Source of the DNA: Synergistaceae bacterium
GTDB taxonomy: Bacteria > Synergistota > Synergistia > Synergistales > Aminobacteriaceae
Assembly (NCBI GenBank): GCA_017450125.1
Contig: JAFSWZ010000010.1
Span: forward strand, 1 to 64,000
DNA: 64,000 bases
Direction: 5' to 3'
The notes beneath the pieces were generated by a model. The model was not told the DNA's origin. It saw only the letters and a list, made by a program, of their open reading frames with translations, and made no database searches. Both the position numbers and the translations under genes were made by a program. How positions within the stretch are numbered: position 1 is the first letter of the stretch; every line of letters begins with the position of its first letter. Below, piece by piece: positions 1 through 8,694 of the stretch.

Positions 1-28
1 CTTGCTTGCTTGCTTGCTTGCTTGCTTG
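1..28. repeat. (CTTG)7 tetranucleotide repeat at window edge
   Basis: Seven perfect tandem copies of CTTG begin at the first base, so the tract may be longer outside the window. On the minus strand the unit reads CAAG and lies 10 codons into a possible reading frame that opens with ATG at 58-56 and would encode a repeating Gln-Ala-Ser-Lys. That frame has no convincing ribosome binding site and leaves the window, so I do not call it a gene. Tetramer tracts of this kind are typical sites of polymerase slippage. Confidence 0.9.
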
Positions 29-184
29 CGCCTTTTTGTGCGTCGACACTCCTATCATCACTTCGCTTCACGACTCACACCCCCCTTGACGATTAACGGT
101 ACAGCGCGCTAGTAGTGTGCCTGTGCGTTTGCGCGGGCTTCGGTGAAACATAACGCAAGATTTTCACTGGAGGTATTGTTAATC

Positions 185-3100
185 ATGAAGAAGATATTGT
201 GCGTAATGATGCTTCTGTGTGCGACGGCATCAGGAGCATTCGGAAGCGTCGCCATAACGGCAGGGAATTTCCCTGACAAGATATTCAGGACATACATCAG
301 CAGCACGTTCGACGTAGATTCGGACGGAGTGCTGAGCAGTACGGAGATAGCATCAGCAGATAGTATGTACATCGGCAGTAAGGGCATAACAGACCTGACG
401 GGGATAAAACACTTTACATCCCTGCGTTACCTTTACTGCTCGAACAACGGCCTAATCAATCTTGATTTGAGCGGGTGTACTAACCTAAGAGCTTTGTTAT
501 GTTCCCTCAACAGCCTCACGAACCTTAATGTTACGGGCTGCACTAGGCTCGAAAGAATCTACGGCTGGGCCAACAGCTTGGAGAGCCTCAATGTCAGCAC
601 ATGCACGGCACTCACAAGACTGTCTTGTTCCATGAACAGACTCCCAGAACTTGACGTGAGCAGCAACAGAGCATTAATGTACTTGGATTGCGCCAGAAAC
701 AACCTCAGCGTCCTCAACCTCAGGAACAATGCCGCAATCAAGGAATTAGACTGTGCTTCCAACGGCATTAGTGCTCTCGATCTTTCCAGCAATCTGGCAC
801 TTAAGGAACTCAAATGCTCTAACAATTTCCTTAGGGCTCTTGATCTGAGCCTACACACTGCATTAACCGACGCGGTAGTATCCGTGCAGAACATCAGCGG
901 CCTTAATTCACACGCAAGAGGGGACGGGACATACTACGTTGACCTCGTTAATGACTGCGGCCTGAGCTCCGCGAACCTCAGCAGAATCATCTCCTCGAGC
1001 GTCAAAGGGTACAACACCAAGTCTGCCAACGTACTGACAGACTATGACACTGCTTCAGGGGTTGCTTCGTTCAGCGAAGAGCCCGTGAGGTTCTGCTACG
1101 ACTACGATACAGGTTCAGAGCACGTAATGAGTGTAGCGTTCAACGCTTTCCCGAAAATCACGATGACTGAACTCGTGAGCGGGTATGCGAACAGAAAGTA
1201 TGACTGCAGCCTCGAGGCTTCAGGTACAGGTTCGCTCAGATGGAGCATTGATGACGAGGCGAAACTTCCTGACGGTCTTAATTTCTACGGTACTCTGGGG
1301 AAAATATCCGGCACTCCGAAGGCTGAGGGAAAGTATACGTTCACGCTGACAGTCAGCAATACGCTGGGGAGCGACTCCAAGACGTTCACGCTGGAGATAC
1401 TGTCGCCGTCGTCATCGCCCGAAAGCCCGATAATCACCACAACCAACGCAGATATTCCTACGGGGTACGTGAATACGTCGTACAGCTTTTATCTGAGCGC
1501 ATCCCTGAAATCAGGCATCACATGGAGCATTGATGAGGGAGAAGTTCCGGGATTGACGCTCTCGTCATCAGGCAGGCTTGCGGGAAGACCGTCTCAGTCG
1601 GGCTCGTTCGACATCACGGTGAGTGTTACGGATCGTTACGGCGGGACGGACTCGCAGAAGTTCACGGTTTCGGTTCTTCCGTCGTCGGAGATTGAGGGCG
1701 GGCCTGTGATTCTGACTACGCAGGCAGAGCTTCCGGCGGCGTACGAGAGGACGAAGTACAGCTTCAAGTTCACAGCATCCGGGCAGTACTCTTCCTCGTG
1801 GTCAATAGTGAGCGGAGATATTCCGGGACTTGGGCTGTCGAGTGCTGGTTCTCTCACGGGAACGCCGGAGCGTACGGGAGAGTTTCCGTTCACGGTTCAG
1901 GCCATGATGAGGCAGACAGGAGGGACTGACACGAAGAGTTTTGTGCTCACGGTGAAGGCTGTGGCTGAGACCCCTGAGACACCTGCGCCGTCAAACCCTG
2001 TAACACCTGAGCAGTCAGGAGGGGACAGCGGAGGCGGAGGATGTGATGCTTCGGCTGAAGGAATGCTAGCGGCGGCGGTGTGCTTGCCGGGCTTGCTGGT
2101 GAAGCGGAGGAAGAGGCTGGCGGTTATGCTGGTGGTGTGTCTTGCCGTGATTGAGAACTCAGCGTGGGCAGATGTGGCGATAAATGCTACTAATTTTCCT
2201 GATGAGATATTCAAGAACTACGTTAGCAGTAATTTTGATACGAATAACGACGGAACTCTGAGCGATGCGGAGATAGCGAATATTACGAGTATTTACATGG
2301 GAAGTCTAGGAATTACCTCGTTGAAAGGGATAGAGTACTTCACCGCATTGAGGACACTGAACTTCGGCGGCAACCAGCTGGCGACGCTGGACGTGAGCCA
2401 CAACACCGCCTTGACGTATCTGGTATGCGACAACAACCAGCTGACGACGCTGGACGTGAGCCGCAACACTGCCTTGAGGAGGCTGAACAGCTCTCCACAA
2501 GGGAAGAAAGGACTCATCATCTCCAACACTGGCGACTCATCATATCCCTATCAGCTCGAGTTCAGTAACTACATGAATAGCAGCCAGTTTTCGAATGTCT
2601 CAGGGGTTCAGGGAAGAGACAGCATTAGTTCTAACATCGCCACAACATACGCGGGCGGTATTGCACGTTTCGCTTCACTTCCTGCCTCTGTTAAGTACTC
2701 CTATAACACAGGATACGCTGGTTCTGGCGGCACAATGGACGTAACTATCTCGGGCAATACATCAGACACACCGACTACTCCGACAACGCCGGACACTCCA
2801 GCCCCTAATACTCCTACCACACCAACCACACCCGAATCTTCCCCGCTCTCCAGCCACAAGTACACCGTCTTCGACCTCCCCATGACGTGGACCGAAGCCA
2901 AAGCCTACTGCGAATCTCTCGGCGGACACCTCGCAACAATAACTTCTCAGGAAGAGTTCGACATTGTAGTGAGTCTGCTGTCTGCGGATGAAGACCGTCC
3001 GTACTGGCTAGGGGCATCTGACGCTGAACAGGAAGGTTCGTGGAAATGGGTAACAAGTGAAGACTTCACGTTCACCAAATGGCACACCGGCGAGCCCAAC

Positions 3101-4825
3101 AATCAGGGCGGCGAAGAACACTACCTCATCCTCGCCAAAGACAGCGACAATTCTTGGGGCTGGAACGACGCAACCAACAGCCATAACGGCATCGACCCAT
3201 CTATGTGGTCATTCATCTGCGAGTGGGAGCCGGTAGAGGCCGACTTTGCACCGATGAACTCCGAGTACCTGCGCTACCTCGAAGACCCGGAAGCGTACTT
3301 CGACGGCTCAGAGTTCTACGGCGATACCCCTGACCCTCTGGATCTCTCCCACCTCGCGGACAATCCTCCGAGAGGCACGGTAACCCCAGCGTCAGCCTTC
3401 AAGGCCTCCTCCAAGCATGACCCGCGAACGTCAGGGACTCTCCCGCAGGTCAGGAATCAGACCCCTTACGGCACATGCTGGAGCTTCGCATCACTGGGAG
3501 CTCTCGAGACTAGCTACATTGCTCAGGGCTTCGGCAGCACCGCGCCGGACACCTCAGAGCTTCATCAGGCGTGGTTCGTCTACAAGGACACCAGAGAAGG
3601 CTACTCGTACCCCCTCGACGATAAGAAGAAACCTACACTCGAGCAGGGAGGCAACAGCTCGCAGTCTATAGCCTTCCTCTCGCGCGCAGGCACTGCCTCA
3701 GAAAACGATATGCCCTACAGCCAAGCCGCAAGCATAGAGAACAATCCTCCTTCAAGGCATCCCGAAGATTACCCTAACGCTATCAGGCTCAAAGAGGCCT
3801 ACAACATAGGAGCAGTGAACGCAAACAACAGGGAGGAAATCAAGAGATTAATCCAGCAGTACGGGGCAGTTACTTTTGCCTACGAGCATAAGAAGGGAGA
3901 ACTTGCCGGTGCTTCGTACTACTACAATACCTCAAAGGGTTACGGGCACATGGTCGATGCTGTGGGCTGGGACGATGATTACTCCCGCACCAACTTCAAG
4001 AACACGCCCTCGTCGAACGGCGCGTGGCTTATCCGCAACAGCTGGGGCACAGGCAGCGGAGACGGCGGGTACTTCTGGATGTCCTACGAGCAGACGATAG
4101 GAGACTGTGCGGTGTTCATTGCCGCAAAAGACTCGGGCCTCACGCACAAGGGCTACGATGTCCTGACACAGGCGGGGCGCAACGATTTCCGCTGGTCAGC
4201 AAATGTCTTCAGGGCGGACGGCAAGGAAACCATCAGGGAAATAGCCTTCACCACGACAGACAACAACGTTCCCTACGAGGTCTACATCAACAAGCTGGGG
4301 AAAAACCGTCCTGTTAATCCCGGCGTGCCTAAAGAGAAAGCAGCCTCCGGGATAATGCCTTACGCCGGATACCACACGATTGAGCTGAGCACTTCAGTTG
4401 ATCTTGAGAGCAACGACTATTTTGCTGTGATCCTGAAGTGCGAGAAGGGGTCTGCGTATGACTACACCAGCGCAGTGGAAGACCCCGAAACAGTGAGGGC
4501 CGCCAGCGTTAATGCCGGAGAAAGCTACTTCGCCAAAGCCTCGAGTATTCCCGGAGATGCGGACTGGAAGGACGGAGCAACGATCACTGATGACGGCAAG
4601 GGCAGGCCGTGCAACGCGTGCATCAAGGCATTCACTGTGCCGGAAGGCTACGTAGAACCTCAGCCGACACCCGACACACCTGCCCCGCAGGGCGACGAAG
4701 GCGGCGGCGGAAGCGGAGGCTGCATGACTACTTCCGGCATCGCAGGAATGGCAGCAATCGCGGTCTTGTTCCTGAAAAGCAGGATGCTTTTCACAGCACC
4801 CGGTGTCTGTTTTGTAAAGCGTTAA
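185..4825 (+). CDS. Giant secreted LRR / C-type lectin / papain-like cysteine peptidase with two Synergist-CTERM-type signals
   Basis: 1546 residues from an ATG 11 bases after GGAGG; an in-frame ATG 42 bases upstream lacks a site. Order seen: signal peptide 1-20; EF-hand-like loop DVDSDG near 44; about eight 21-residue leucine-rich repeats to about 250; three putative-Ig (He_PIG-like) domains to about 590; Gly-rich stretch, Cys, hydrophobic segment and basic KRRKR (616-643), a sorting-signal form. A second signal-peptide-like stretch (ending SAWA) follows at once, then another EF-hand-like loop, more repeats, a Pro/Thr linker, a C-type lectin domain (about 890-1015, with WLG, EPNNQGG and WND) and a C1A papain domain with Cys1098, His1255 and Asn1285. 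A second GGGGSGGC tail ends the protein. It looks like two paralogous surface proteins joined in frame. A role in adhesion or protein breakdown outside the cell is inferred. Confidence 0.85.
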   Translation: MKKILCVMMLLCATASGAFGSVAITAGNFPDKIFRTYISSTFDVDSDGVLSSTEIASADSMYIGSKGITDLTGIKHFTSLRYLYCSNNGLINLDLSGCTNLRALLCSLNSLTNLNVTGCTRLERIYGWANSLESLNVSTCTALTRLSCSMNRLPELDVSSNRALMYLDCARNNLSVLNLRNNAAIKELDCASNGISALDLSSNLALKELKCSNNFLRALDLSLHTALTDAVVSVQNISGLNSHARGDGTYYVDLVNDCGLSSANLSRIISSSVKGYNTKSANVLTDYDTASGVASFSEEPVRFCYDYDTGSEHVMSVAFNAFPKITMTELVSGYANRKYDCSLEASGTGSLRWSIDDEAKLPDGLNFYGTLGKISGTPKAEGKYTFTLTVSNTLGSDSKTFTLEILSPSSSPESPIITTTNADIPTGYVNTSYSFYLSASLKSGITWSIDEGEVPGLTLSSSGRLAGRPSQSGSFDITVSVTDRYGGTDSQKFTVSVLPSSEIEGGPVILTTQAELPAAYERTKYSFKFTASGQYSSSWSIVSGDIPGLGLSSAGSLTGTPERTGEFPFTVQAMMRQTGGTDTKSFVLTVKAVAETPETPAPSNPVTPEQSGGDSGGGGCDASAEGMLAAAVCLPGLLVKRRKRLAVMLVVCLAVIENSAWADVAINATNFPDEIFKNYVSSNFDTNNDGTLSDAEIANITSIYMGSLGITSLKGIEYFTALRTLNFGGNQLATLDVSHNTALTYLVCDNNQLTTLDVSRNTALRRLNSSPQGKKGLIISNTGDSSYPYQLEFSNYMNSSQFSNVSGVQGRDSISSNIATTYAGGIARFASLPASVKYSYNTGYAGSGGTMDVTISGNTSDTPTTPTTPDTPAPNTPTTPTTPESSPLSSHKYTVFDLPMTWTEAKAYCESLGGHLATITSQEEFDIVVSLLSADEDRPYWLGASDAEQEGSWKWVTSEDFTFTKWHTGEPNNQGGEEHYLILAKDSDNSWGWNDATNSHNGIDPSMWSFICEWEPVEADFAPMNSEYLRYLEDPEAYFDGSEFYGDTPDPLDLSHLADNPPRGTVTPASAFKASSKHDPRTSGTLPQVRNQTPYGTCWSFASLGALETSYIAQGFGSTAPDTSELHQAWFVYKDTREGYSYPLDDKKKPTLEQGGNSSQSIAFLSRAGTASENDMPYSQAASIENNPPSRHPEDYPNAIRLKEAYNIGAVNANNREEIKRLIQQYGAVTFAYEHKKGELAGASYYYNTSKGYGHMVDAVGWDDDYSRTNFKNTPSSNGAWLIRNSWGTGSGDGGYFWMSYEQTIGDCAVFIAAKDSGLTHKGYDVLTQAGRNDFRWSANVFRADGKETIREIAFTTTDNNVPYEVYINKLGKNRPVNPGVPKEKAASGIMPYAGYHTIELSTSVDLESNDYFAVILKCEKGSAYDYTSAVEDPETVRAASVNAGESYFAKASSIPGDADWKDGATITDDGKGRPCNACIKAFTVPEGYVEPQPTPDTPAPQGDEGGGGSGGCMTTSGIAGMAAIAVLFLKSRMLFTAPGVCFVKR
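2371..2480 (+). repeat. Near-identical 63-bp leucine-rich-repeat units
   Basis: Two successive LRR units in the second half of the large surface protein are almost identical at DNA level: CAACCAGCTG recurs at 2371 and 2434 and the following 30 or so bases differ at only a few positions. The period is 63 bp, or 21 codons, so loss or gain of a unit keeps the frame. The first-half repeats are far more diverged. Confidence 0.7.
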
Positions 4826-4912
4826 TTTGACAGATTGTGAGTTTGGGTATAAAATTCCGGCTCAATCAATCCAGTAAACAGACTTTTCTCACACAACCCT
4901 TCAAAATACAAC

Positions 4913-4943
4913 AGCCGGCCTCAAAAAGACCGGCTTTCGTCTT
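4913..4943. terminator. Hairpin terminator between convergent genes
   Basis: AGCCGG and CCGGCT form a 6-bp stem around an 11-base loop, followed on the plus strand by a T-rich tail. It lies between the surface-protein gene and the oppositely oriented yqeY and could serve both. Confidence 0.65.
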
Positions 4944-4950
4944 ACCTTGA

Positions 4951-5403
4951 TTACTTGTTCAGGAACGCAGTAACCTTCTCCTTCACTCTTGCACCATCAG
5001 CGAGACCTTTTATCTTAGACATGACAGCCTTCATCAGTTTGCCCATGTCCTTGACGCTCGAGGCTGAAATTTTCTCCGCAGTCTCTCTTATCAGAGAATC
5101 AAGCTCTTCGTCGCCCAGTTGTTTGGGCAGGTATGGTTCAAGCACTTTCGCTTCAGCAAGTTCTGCTTCTGCACGTTCCGTTGCCCCTCCTGCAGAATAC
5201 TGCTCTGCGGCATCCTTCCTCTGCTTGATGAGCCTCTTGATGACCGCCTGAACATCCGCGTCCGTTATCTCGTAGCTCCTGCCCTTGTCGGCCTGCAGCT
5301 TCTGAAGCTCGGACTTCAGCATCCTCAGCGTCGAGAGCGTGGGTTCTTCGCGTGCTTTCATGGCCTGCGTGAGGTCATGGGTAATTGTCTCTGTCAACGA
5401 CAT
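4951..5403 (-). CDS. yqeY: GatB/YqeY domain protein
   Basis: 150 residues, the usual length for the stand-alone YqeY family, which resembles the tail domain of the GatB amidotransferase subunit. The start MSLTETITHDL, the ADKGR and ITDADVQAVIKRLIKQRK helices, and YLPKQLGDEEL are family features. It is all helical, with no signal peptide. A GGAGG lies 9 bases before the ATG. The order HIT gene, rpsU, yqeY is a common housekeeping grouping. A tRNA-linked role is assumed for the family, but the reaction is not settled. Confidence 0.93.
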   Translation of the reverse strand: MSLTETITHDLTQAMKAREEPTLSTLRMLKSELQKLQADKGRSYEITDADVQAVIKRLIKQRKDAAEQYSAGGATERAEAELAEAKVLEPYLPKQLGDEELDSLIRETAEKISASSVKDMGKLMKAVMSKIKGLADGARVKEKVTAFLNK

Positions 5404-5429
5404 TGTTATTTATCCTCCTTGCGGGTAAC

Positions 5430-5460
5430 AAAAAAAGGGGAGCATCTCTCAGCCCCCCTT
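5430..5460 (-). terminator. Terminator or attenuator after rpsU
   Basis: On the minus strand a GGGGGG stem, 12-base loop and CCCC stem are followed by TTTTTT, a classic intrinsic terminator. It sits between rpsU and yqeY, so yqeY is likely expressed by partial readthrough or from its own promoter. Confidence 0.75.
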
Positions 5461-5470
5461 CAGTGAGTGT

Positions 5471-5668
5471 CTAGCCTATACTTCTGCGGCGCATACTCTT
5501 GCGCTTGCGGGCAGCTTCGGCGCGCTTGATCTTCTTCGCGTCGCTGGGCTTCTCGTAGTGTTCGCGCTTGCGAGCTTCTCTGAGTGTGCCTACTCTGGCA
5601 ACTTCACGCCTGAATCTCTTCAGGGTATCTTCGAGCGACTCGCCGTCCTTGCGGGTTACTGTGGTCAT
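5471..5668 (-). CDS. rpsU: 30S ribosomal protein S21
   Basis: 65 residues, normal for bS21. The N-terminal part ([24 protein letters not shown]) and the strongly basic tail with [15 protein letters not shown] are diagnostic. The protein binds the small subunit near the anti-Shine-Dalgarno end of 16S rRNA and helps initiation. A GGGAGG precedes the ATG. The gene lies between a HIT protein and yqeY in the same direction and ends at a strong terminator. Confidence 0.97.
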   Translation of the reverse strand: MTTVTRKDGESLEDTLKRFRREVARVGTLREARKREHYEKPSDAKKIKRAEAARKRKSMRRRSIG

Positions 5669-5716
5669 GGTTCGTTTCCCTCCCTTCGGGTATTACCTGT
5701 ACAGCTTGGCGGGAAG

Positions 5717-6055
5717 TTATCCCGGAGGCCATCCGAGATTGCGGCCTGCCAATAAGTGCAAATGGAGGTGGGGTACTGTCTGTCCGCCCTGTTCTCCTGT
5801 ATTGATCACCATTCTCCAGCCCTTGTCTTCAAGGCCGAGAGAGCGGGCAACTTTCACTGCGCTTTCCATGAGGCTGCTCCAAACGGAGGGATCATCAACC
5901 GCCAGCGAGGAGGCGTAGTGTTGCTTGGGTATCACGAGAACGTGAACAGGAGCCTGCGGGTTAGCGTCATTGAAGGCTACAACATTGTCATCACTGTAGA
6001 CGAAATCAACGGGTATTTCGCCGCCAGCTATCTTGCAGAAAATACAATCGCTCAA
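5717..6055 (-). CDS. HIT family purine nucleotide phosphoramidase (HinT-like)
   Basis: 112 residues. The family signature HxHxH is present as His96, His98 and His100 in PHLHLHLLAG, and the N-terminal CIFCKIAGGEIP with its Cys pair is typical of the HINT branch. Members hydrolyse nucleoside phosphoramidates such as AMP-lysine. The start is probably TTG, 12 bases after GGAGG; no ATG is available nearby. It is the first gene of a minus-strand group with rpsU and yqeY, divergent from garR. Confidence 0.93.
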   Translation of the reverse strand: MSDCIFCKIAGGEIPVDFVYSDDNVVAFNDANPQAPVHVLVIPKQHYASSLAVDDPSVWSSLMESAVKVARSLGLEDKGWRMVINTGEQGGQTVPHLHLHLLAGRNLGWPPG

Positions 6056-6205
6056 AATTTTTAGTGCCTCCTCTGGATTATGGAAGAATTGTATACCAGA
6101 TTAAGAAACTGTACAATTCAAAGTATACTGATTCTGCGGAACAGACTAGGTAGCGTGTTACAATTTTACCACAACAAGATTCATGTGAAGGAGGAACTGT
6201 CGTTA

Positions 6206-7102
6206 ATGAAGATAGGATTTATCGGACTTGGGATAATGGGCAAGCCTATGGCCAAGAACCTCATCAAGGCCGGACACGAGCTCACCGTGTTCAACAGGAG
6301 CAGGCCTGCGGTTGACGAGGTAGTTGCGTTCTCGCAAGGGAAGGCTAAAGCCGCAGAGACCGCCGCCGATGTCGCGAAGGGCACGGAACTCGTGCTCACG
6401 ATGCTGCCGAACTCCCCGCACGTCAAAAGCGTAATGCTCACCGACAACAAGGTCGCTGACTTCATGGAGCCGGGCGCGGTGTTCGTGGACATGTCGAGTA
6501 TCAACCCCATCGCCAGCAAGGAGATAGCGGAAGCCTTAGCAGCAAAAGGAATAGAGATGCTCGATGCTCCTGTGAGCGGAGGAGAACCGAAGGCCATTGA
6601 CGGGACATTGAGCTTCATGGTCGGCGGCAAGAAGGAAGTCTTCGAGCGCATAAAGCCGGTGCTTGAGGCTATGGGTTCGAGCGTGGTGCTCTGCGGTGAG
6701 GTCGGGGCAGGGAACGTTACGAAGCTGTGTAATCAGGCAGTCGTTGCGGTGAACATTGCGGCGGTGAGTGAAGCTCTCATGCTCGGCAAGAAAGCGGGTG
6801 TTGACCCTGAGGCGATCTATCAGGCGATACGAGGCGGCCTTGCGGGCTCGACAGTAATGGACGCGAAAGCTCCCATGATAATGGACAGGAACTTTGTGCC
6901 GGGCTTCAGGATTGACCTGCACATCAAGGACTTGAACAACGTTTTTGACGCGGCCAAGTCTGTGGATGCTCCGATGCCTCTGACGGCTCAGGTGTTCGAG
7001 ATGATGAAGATTGTCCACGCTGACGGGCACGGAAAGGACGACCACAGCGCGCTTGCGTTGTTCTACGAGAAGCTGGCGAACACAGAGATACTTCGCGGCT
7101 AG
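6206..7102 (+). CDS. garR: 2-hydroxy-3-oxopropionate (tartronate semialdehyde) reductase
   Basis: 298 residues, standard for the beta-hydroxyacid dehydrogenase family. GFIGLGIMGKPMAKNL is the N-terminal dinucleotide-binding motif, DAPVSGGEPKAIDGTL the substrate-binding signature, and the Lys in GAGNVTKLCNQ the catalytic residue. The ATG follows AAGGAGG by 11 bases; an upstream extension of the frame has no support. Closely related enzymes reduce 3-hydroxyisobutyrate, but the gene directly before galactarate dehydratase fits reduction of tartronate semialdehyde to glycerate with NAD(P)H, the last step of aldarate breakdown. Confidence 0.9.
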   Translation: MKIGFIGLGIMGKPMAKNLIKAGHELTVFNRSRPAVDEVVAFSQGKAKAAETAADVAKGTELVLTMLPNSPHVKSVMLTDNKVADFMEPGAVFVDMSSINPIASKEIAEALAAKGIEMLDAPVSGGEPKAIDGTLSFMVGGKKEVFERIKPVLEAMGSSVVLCGEVGAGNVTKLCNQAVVAVNIAAVSEALMLGKKAGVDPEAIYQAIRGGLAGSTVMDAKAPMIMDRNFVPGFRIDLHIKDLNNVFDAAKSVDAPMPLTAQVFEMMKIVHADGHGKDDHSALALFYEKLANTEILRG

Positions 7103-7128
7103 CAGATTTATTGAGGAGGGGAAAAACT

Positions 7129-8640
7129 TTGCGGGATTACGTGAAACTTACAGACCGCGACAACGTTGCAGTAGTAACGCACGACGTTAAAGCGGGAACG
7201 GAGATAATGCCGGGCCTTCTTCTTCTGGACGACATACCTCAGGCCCACAAATTCGCCCTCACAGACATTCCGAAGGACGGAGAGATTATCAGGTACGGCG
7301 TTGTTCTGGGCTACGCACTTGACCCGATAAAGCGCGGTGCATGGATAAACGAGCACATGTTACGTCTGCCGGTCTCTCCGTCGGTCGAGAATATGGCTTG
7401 GGGAACGAACATCCGCACGGATCTTCCTGAAGCTCCCGTCAAGACCTTCATGGGCTACAGGAATCCCGACGGCTTCTACGCAGGCACGAGGAACATTCTC
7501 GGCATTCAGACGACGGTTCAGTGTGTGCAGGGAGTGCTGAACGTCGCGGTAGAACGCATCAAGCGCGAACTTCTGCCCAAGTATCCGAACGTTGATGATG
7601 TCGTAGCGGTGAATCATGCTTACGGCTGCGGGGTAGCCATCAACGCGCCCAATGCGAAGTTCCCGATTCGTGCACTGCGCAACATAGCCAGACACCCGAA
7701 CTTCGGCGGACAGTTAATGGTCGTGTCGTTAGGGTGCGAGAAGCTGACGGTTGATATGCTAGTCGGAGCTGAGAACAACACGCCGGATAACGTAGTAGTC
7801 CTTCAGGAGTGCAAGGGTTATGACGCGATGCTGAATGCCATCATGAACTTGGCCGAGAAGAAGCTGGCTGTGCTTGACCAGAGGCGGCGCGAGGAACTGC
7901 CTTTGAGCGAACTGCTTGTTGGGATGCAGTGCGGAGGAAGCGACGCGTTTTCTGGCGTGTCGGCGAATCCCAGTGCTGGCTACGCGGCAGATATGCTCGT
8001 TCAGGCGGGAGCTACTGTGATGTTCAGCGAAGTAACGGAAGTCCGGGACGGCGTGAACTTCATCGCAGAACGCTGCGTGAGTGCTGAGGTTCGGGACAGG
8101 CTGGCGGAAGAGATGCGCTGGTATGATGCGTACCTCGACGCTGGAGAAGTCGACAGGAGCGCGAACCCTGCGCCTGGCAACAAGAAGGGCGGACTGAGCA
8201 ACATCGTCGAGAAGGCTATGGGCTCAATCGCGAAGAGCGGGACATCACCAATCGTTGAGGTGCTCTCGCCTGCGGAACGTCCGACGAAGCACGGAATGAT
8301 TTACGCGGCCACGCCTGCCAGCGACATGGTGTGCGGGCCCTCACAGCTTGCGAGCGGCATCGGGCTTCAGGTGTTCATGACGGGCAGAGGAACTCCGTAC
8401 GGGCTTGCTGCTGCGCCGGTGATTAAGGTGTGTTCGCGCAACGAGATGAAGGAGCAGTGGCCGGATGTTATCGACATCAGCGCGGGAGAGGTTGTTACCG
8501 GCACGAAGACCATTCAGGAGGTCGGGACGGAGCTGTTCAGGTTCATTGTGGATGTTGCGAGCGGAGTGAAGAAGCCGTACACGGAACAGTACGGACTGCA
8601 TAACTTCCTGTGCATCTTCAACCCTGCGCCGATAACGTAA
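7129..8640 (+). CDS. garD: Galactarate dehydratase
   Basis: 503 residues, near the usual 520. The sequence follows the known GarD family closely along its length: an N-terminal SAF-like domain (IPKDGEIIRYG), then GYRNPDG, NVDDVVAVNHAYGCGVAI, FGGQLMVVSLGCEKL, VGMQCGGSDAFSG and the tail GLHNFLCIFNPAPIT. The enzyme removes water from galactarate to give 5-keto-4-deoxyglucarate and uses a metal. I choose the TTG nine bases after AGGAGG; a TTG at 7111 would place the binding site inside the gene. It lies 26 bases after garR and surely shares its transcript. Confidence 0.95.
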   Translation: MRDYVKLTDRDNVAVVTHDVKAGTEIMPGLLLLDDIPQAHKFALTDIPKDGEIIRYGVVLGYALDPIKRGAWINEHMLRLPVSPSVENMAWGTNIRTDLPEAPVKTFMGYRNPDGFYAGTRNILGIQTTVQCVQGVLNVAVERIKRELLPKYPNVDDVVAVNHAYGCGVAINAPNAKFPIRALRNIARHPNFGGQLMVVSLGCEKLTVDMLVGAENNTPDNVVVLQECKGYDAMLNAIMNLAEKKLAVLDQRRREELPLSELLVGMQCGGSDAFSGVSANPSAGYAADMLVQAGATVMFSEVTEVRDGVNFIAERCVSAEVRDRLAEEMRWYDAYLDAGEVDRSANPAPGNKKGGLSNIVEKAMGSIAKSGTSPIVEVLSPAERPTKHGMIYAATPASDMVCGPSQLASGIGLQVFMTGRGTPYGLAAAPVIKVCSRNEMKEQWPDVIDISAGEVVTGTKTIQEVGTELFRFIVDVASGVKKPYTEQYGLHNFLCIFNPAPIT

Positions 8641-8656
8641 AGTATAATAATATCAA

Positions 8657-8690
8657 TGCCCTCTTGCTGAAGAAGTAAGGGGGCATTATC
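8657..8690. terminator. Terminator between garD and the GT2 gene
   Basis: TGCCCTCTT pairs with AAGGGGGCA across an 11-base loop, with a TTAT tail on the plus strand. It lies between convergent genes and may act in both directions. Confidence 0.6.
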
Positions 8691-8694
8691 CTGT

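Noticed and set aside
86-114. TTGACG followed by CTAGTA as a promoter for the large surface protein
   Set aside because: The -35 is good and the spacing is 17 bp, but the -10 has too few matches to be called.
7111-7128. TTG at 7111 as garD start
   Set aside because: It would put the AGGAGG ribosome binding site inside the gene; TTG 7129 has proper spacing and fits the family N-terminus.
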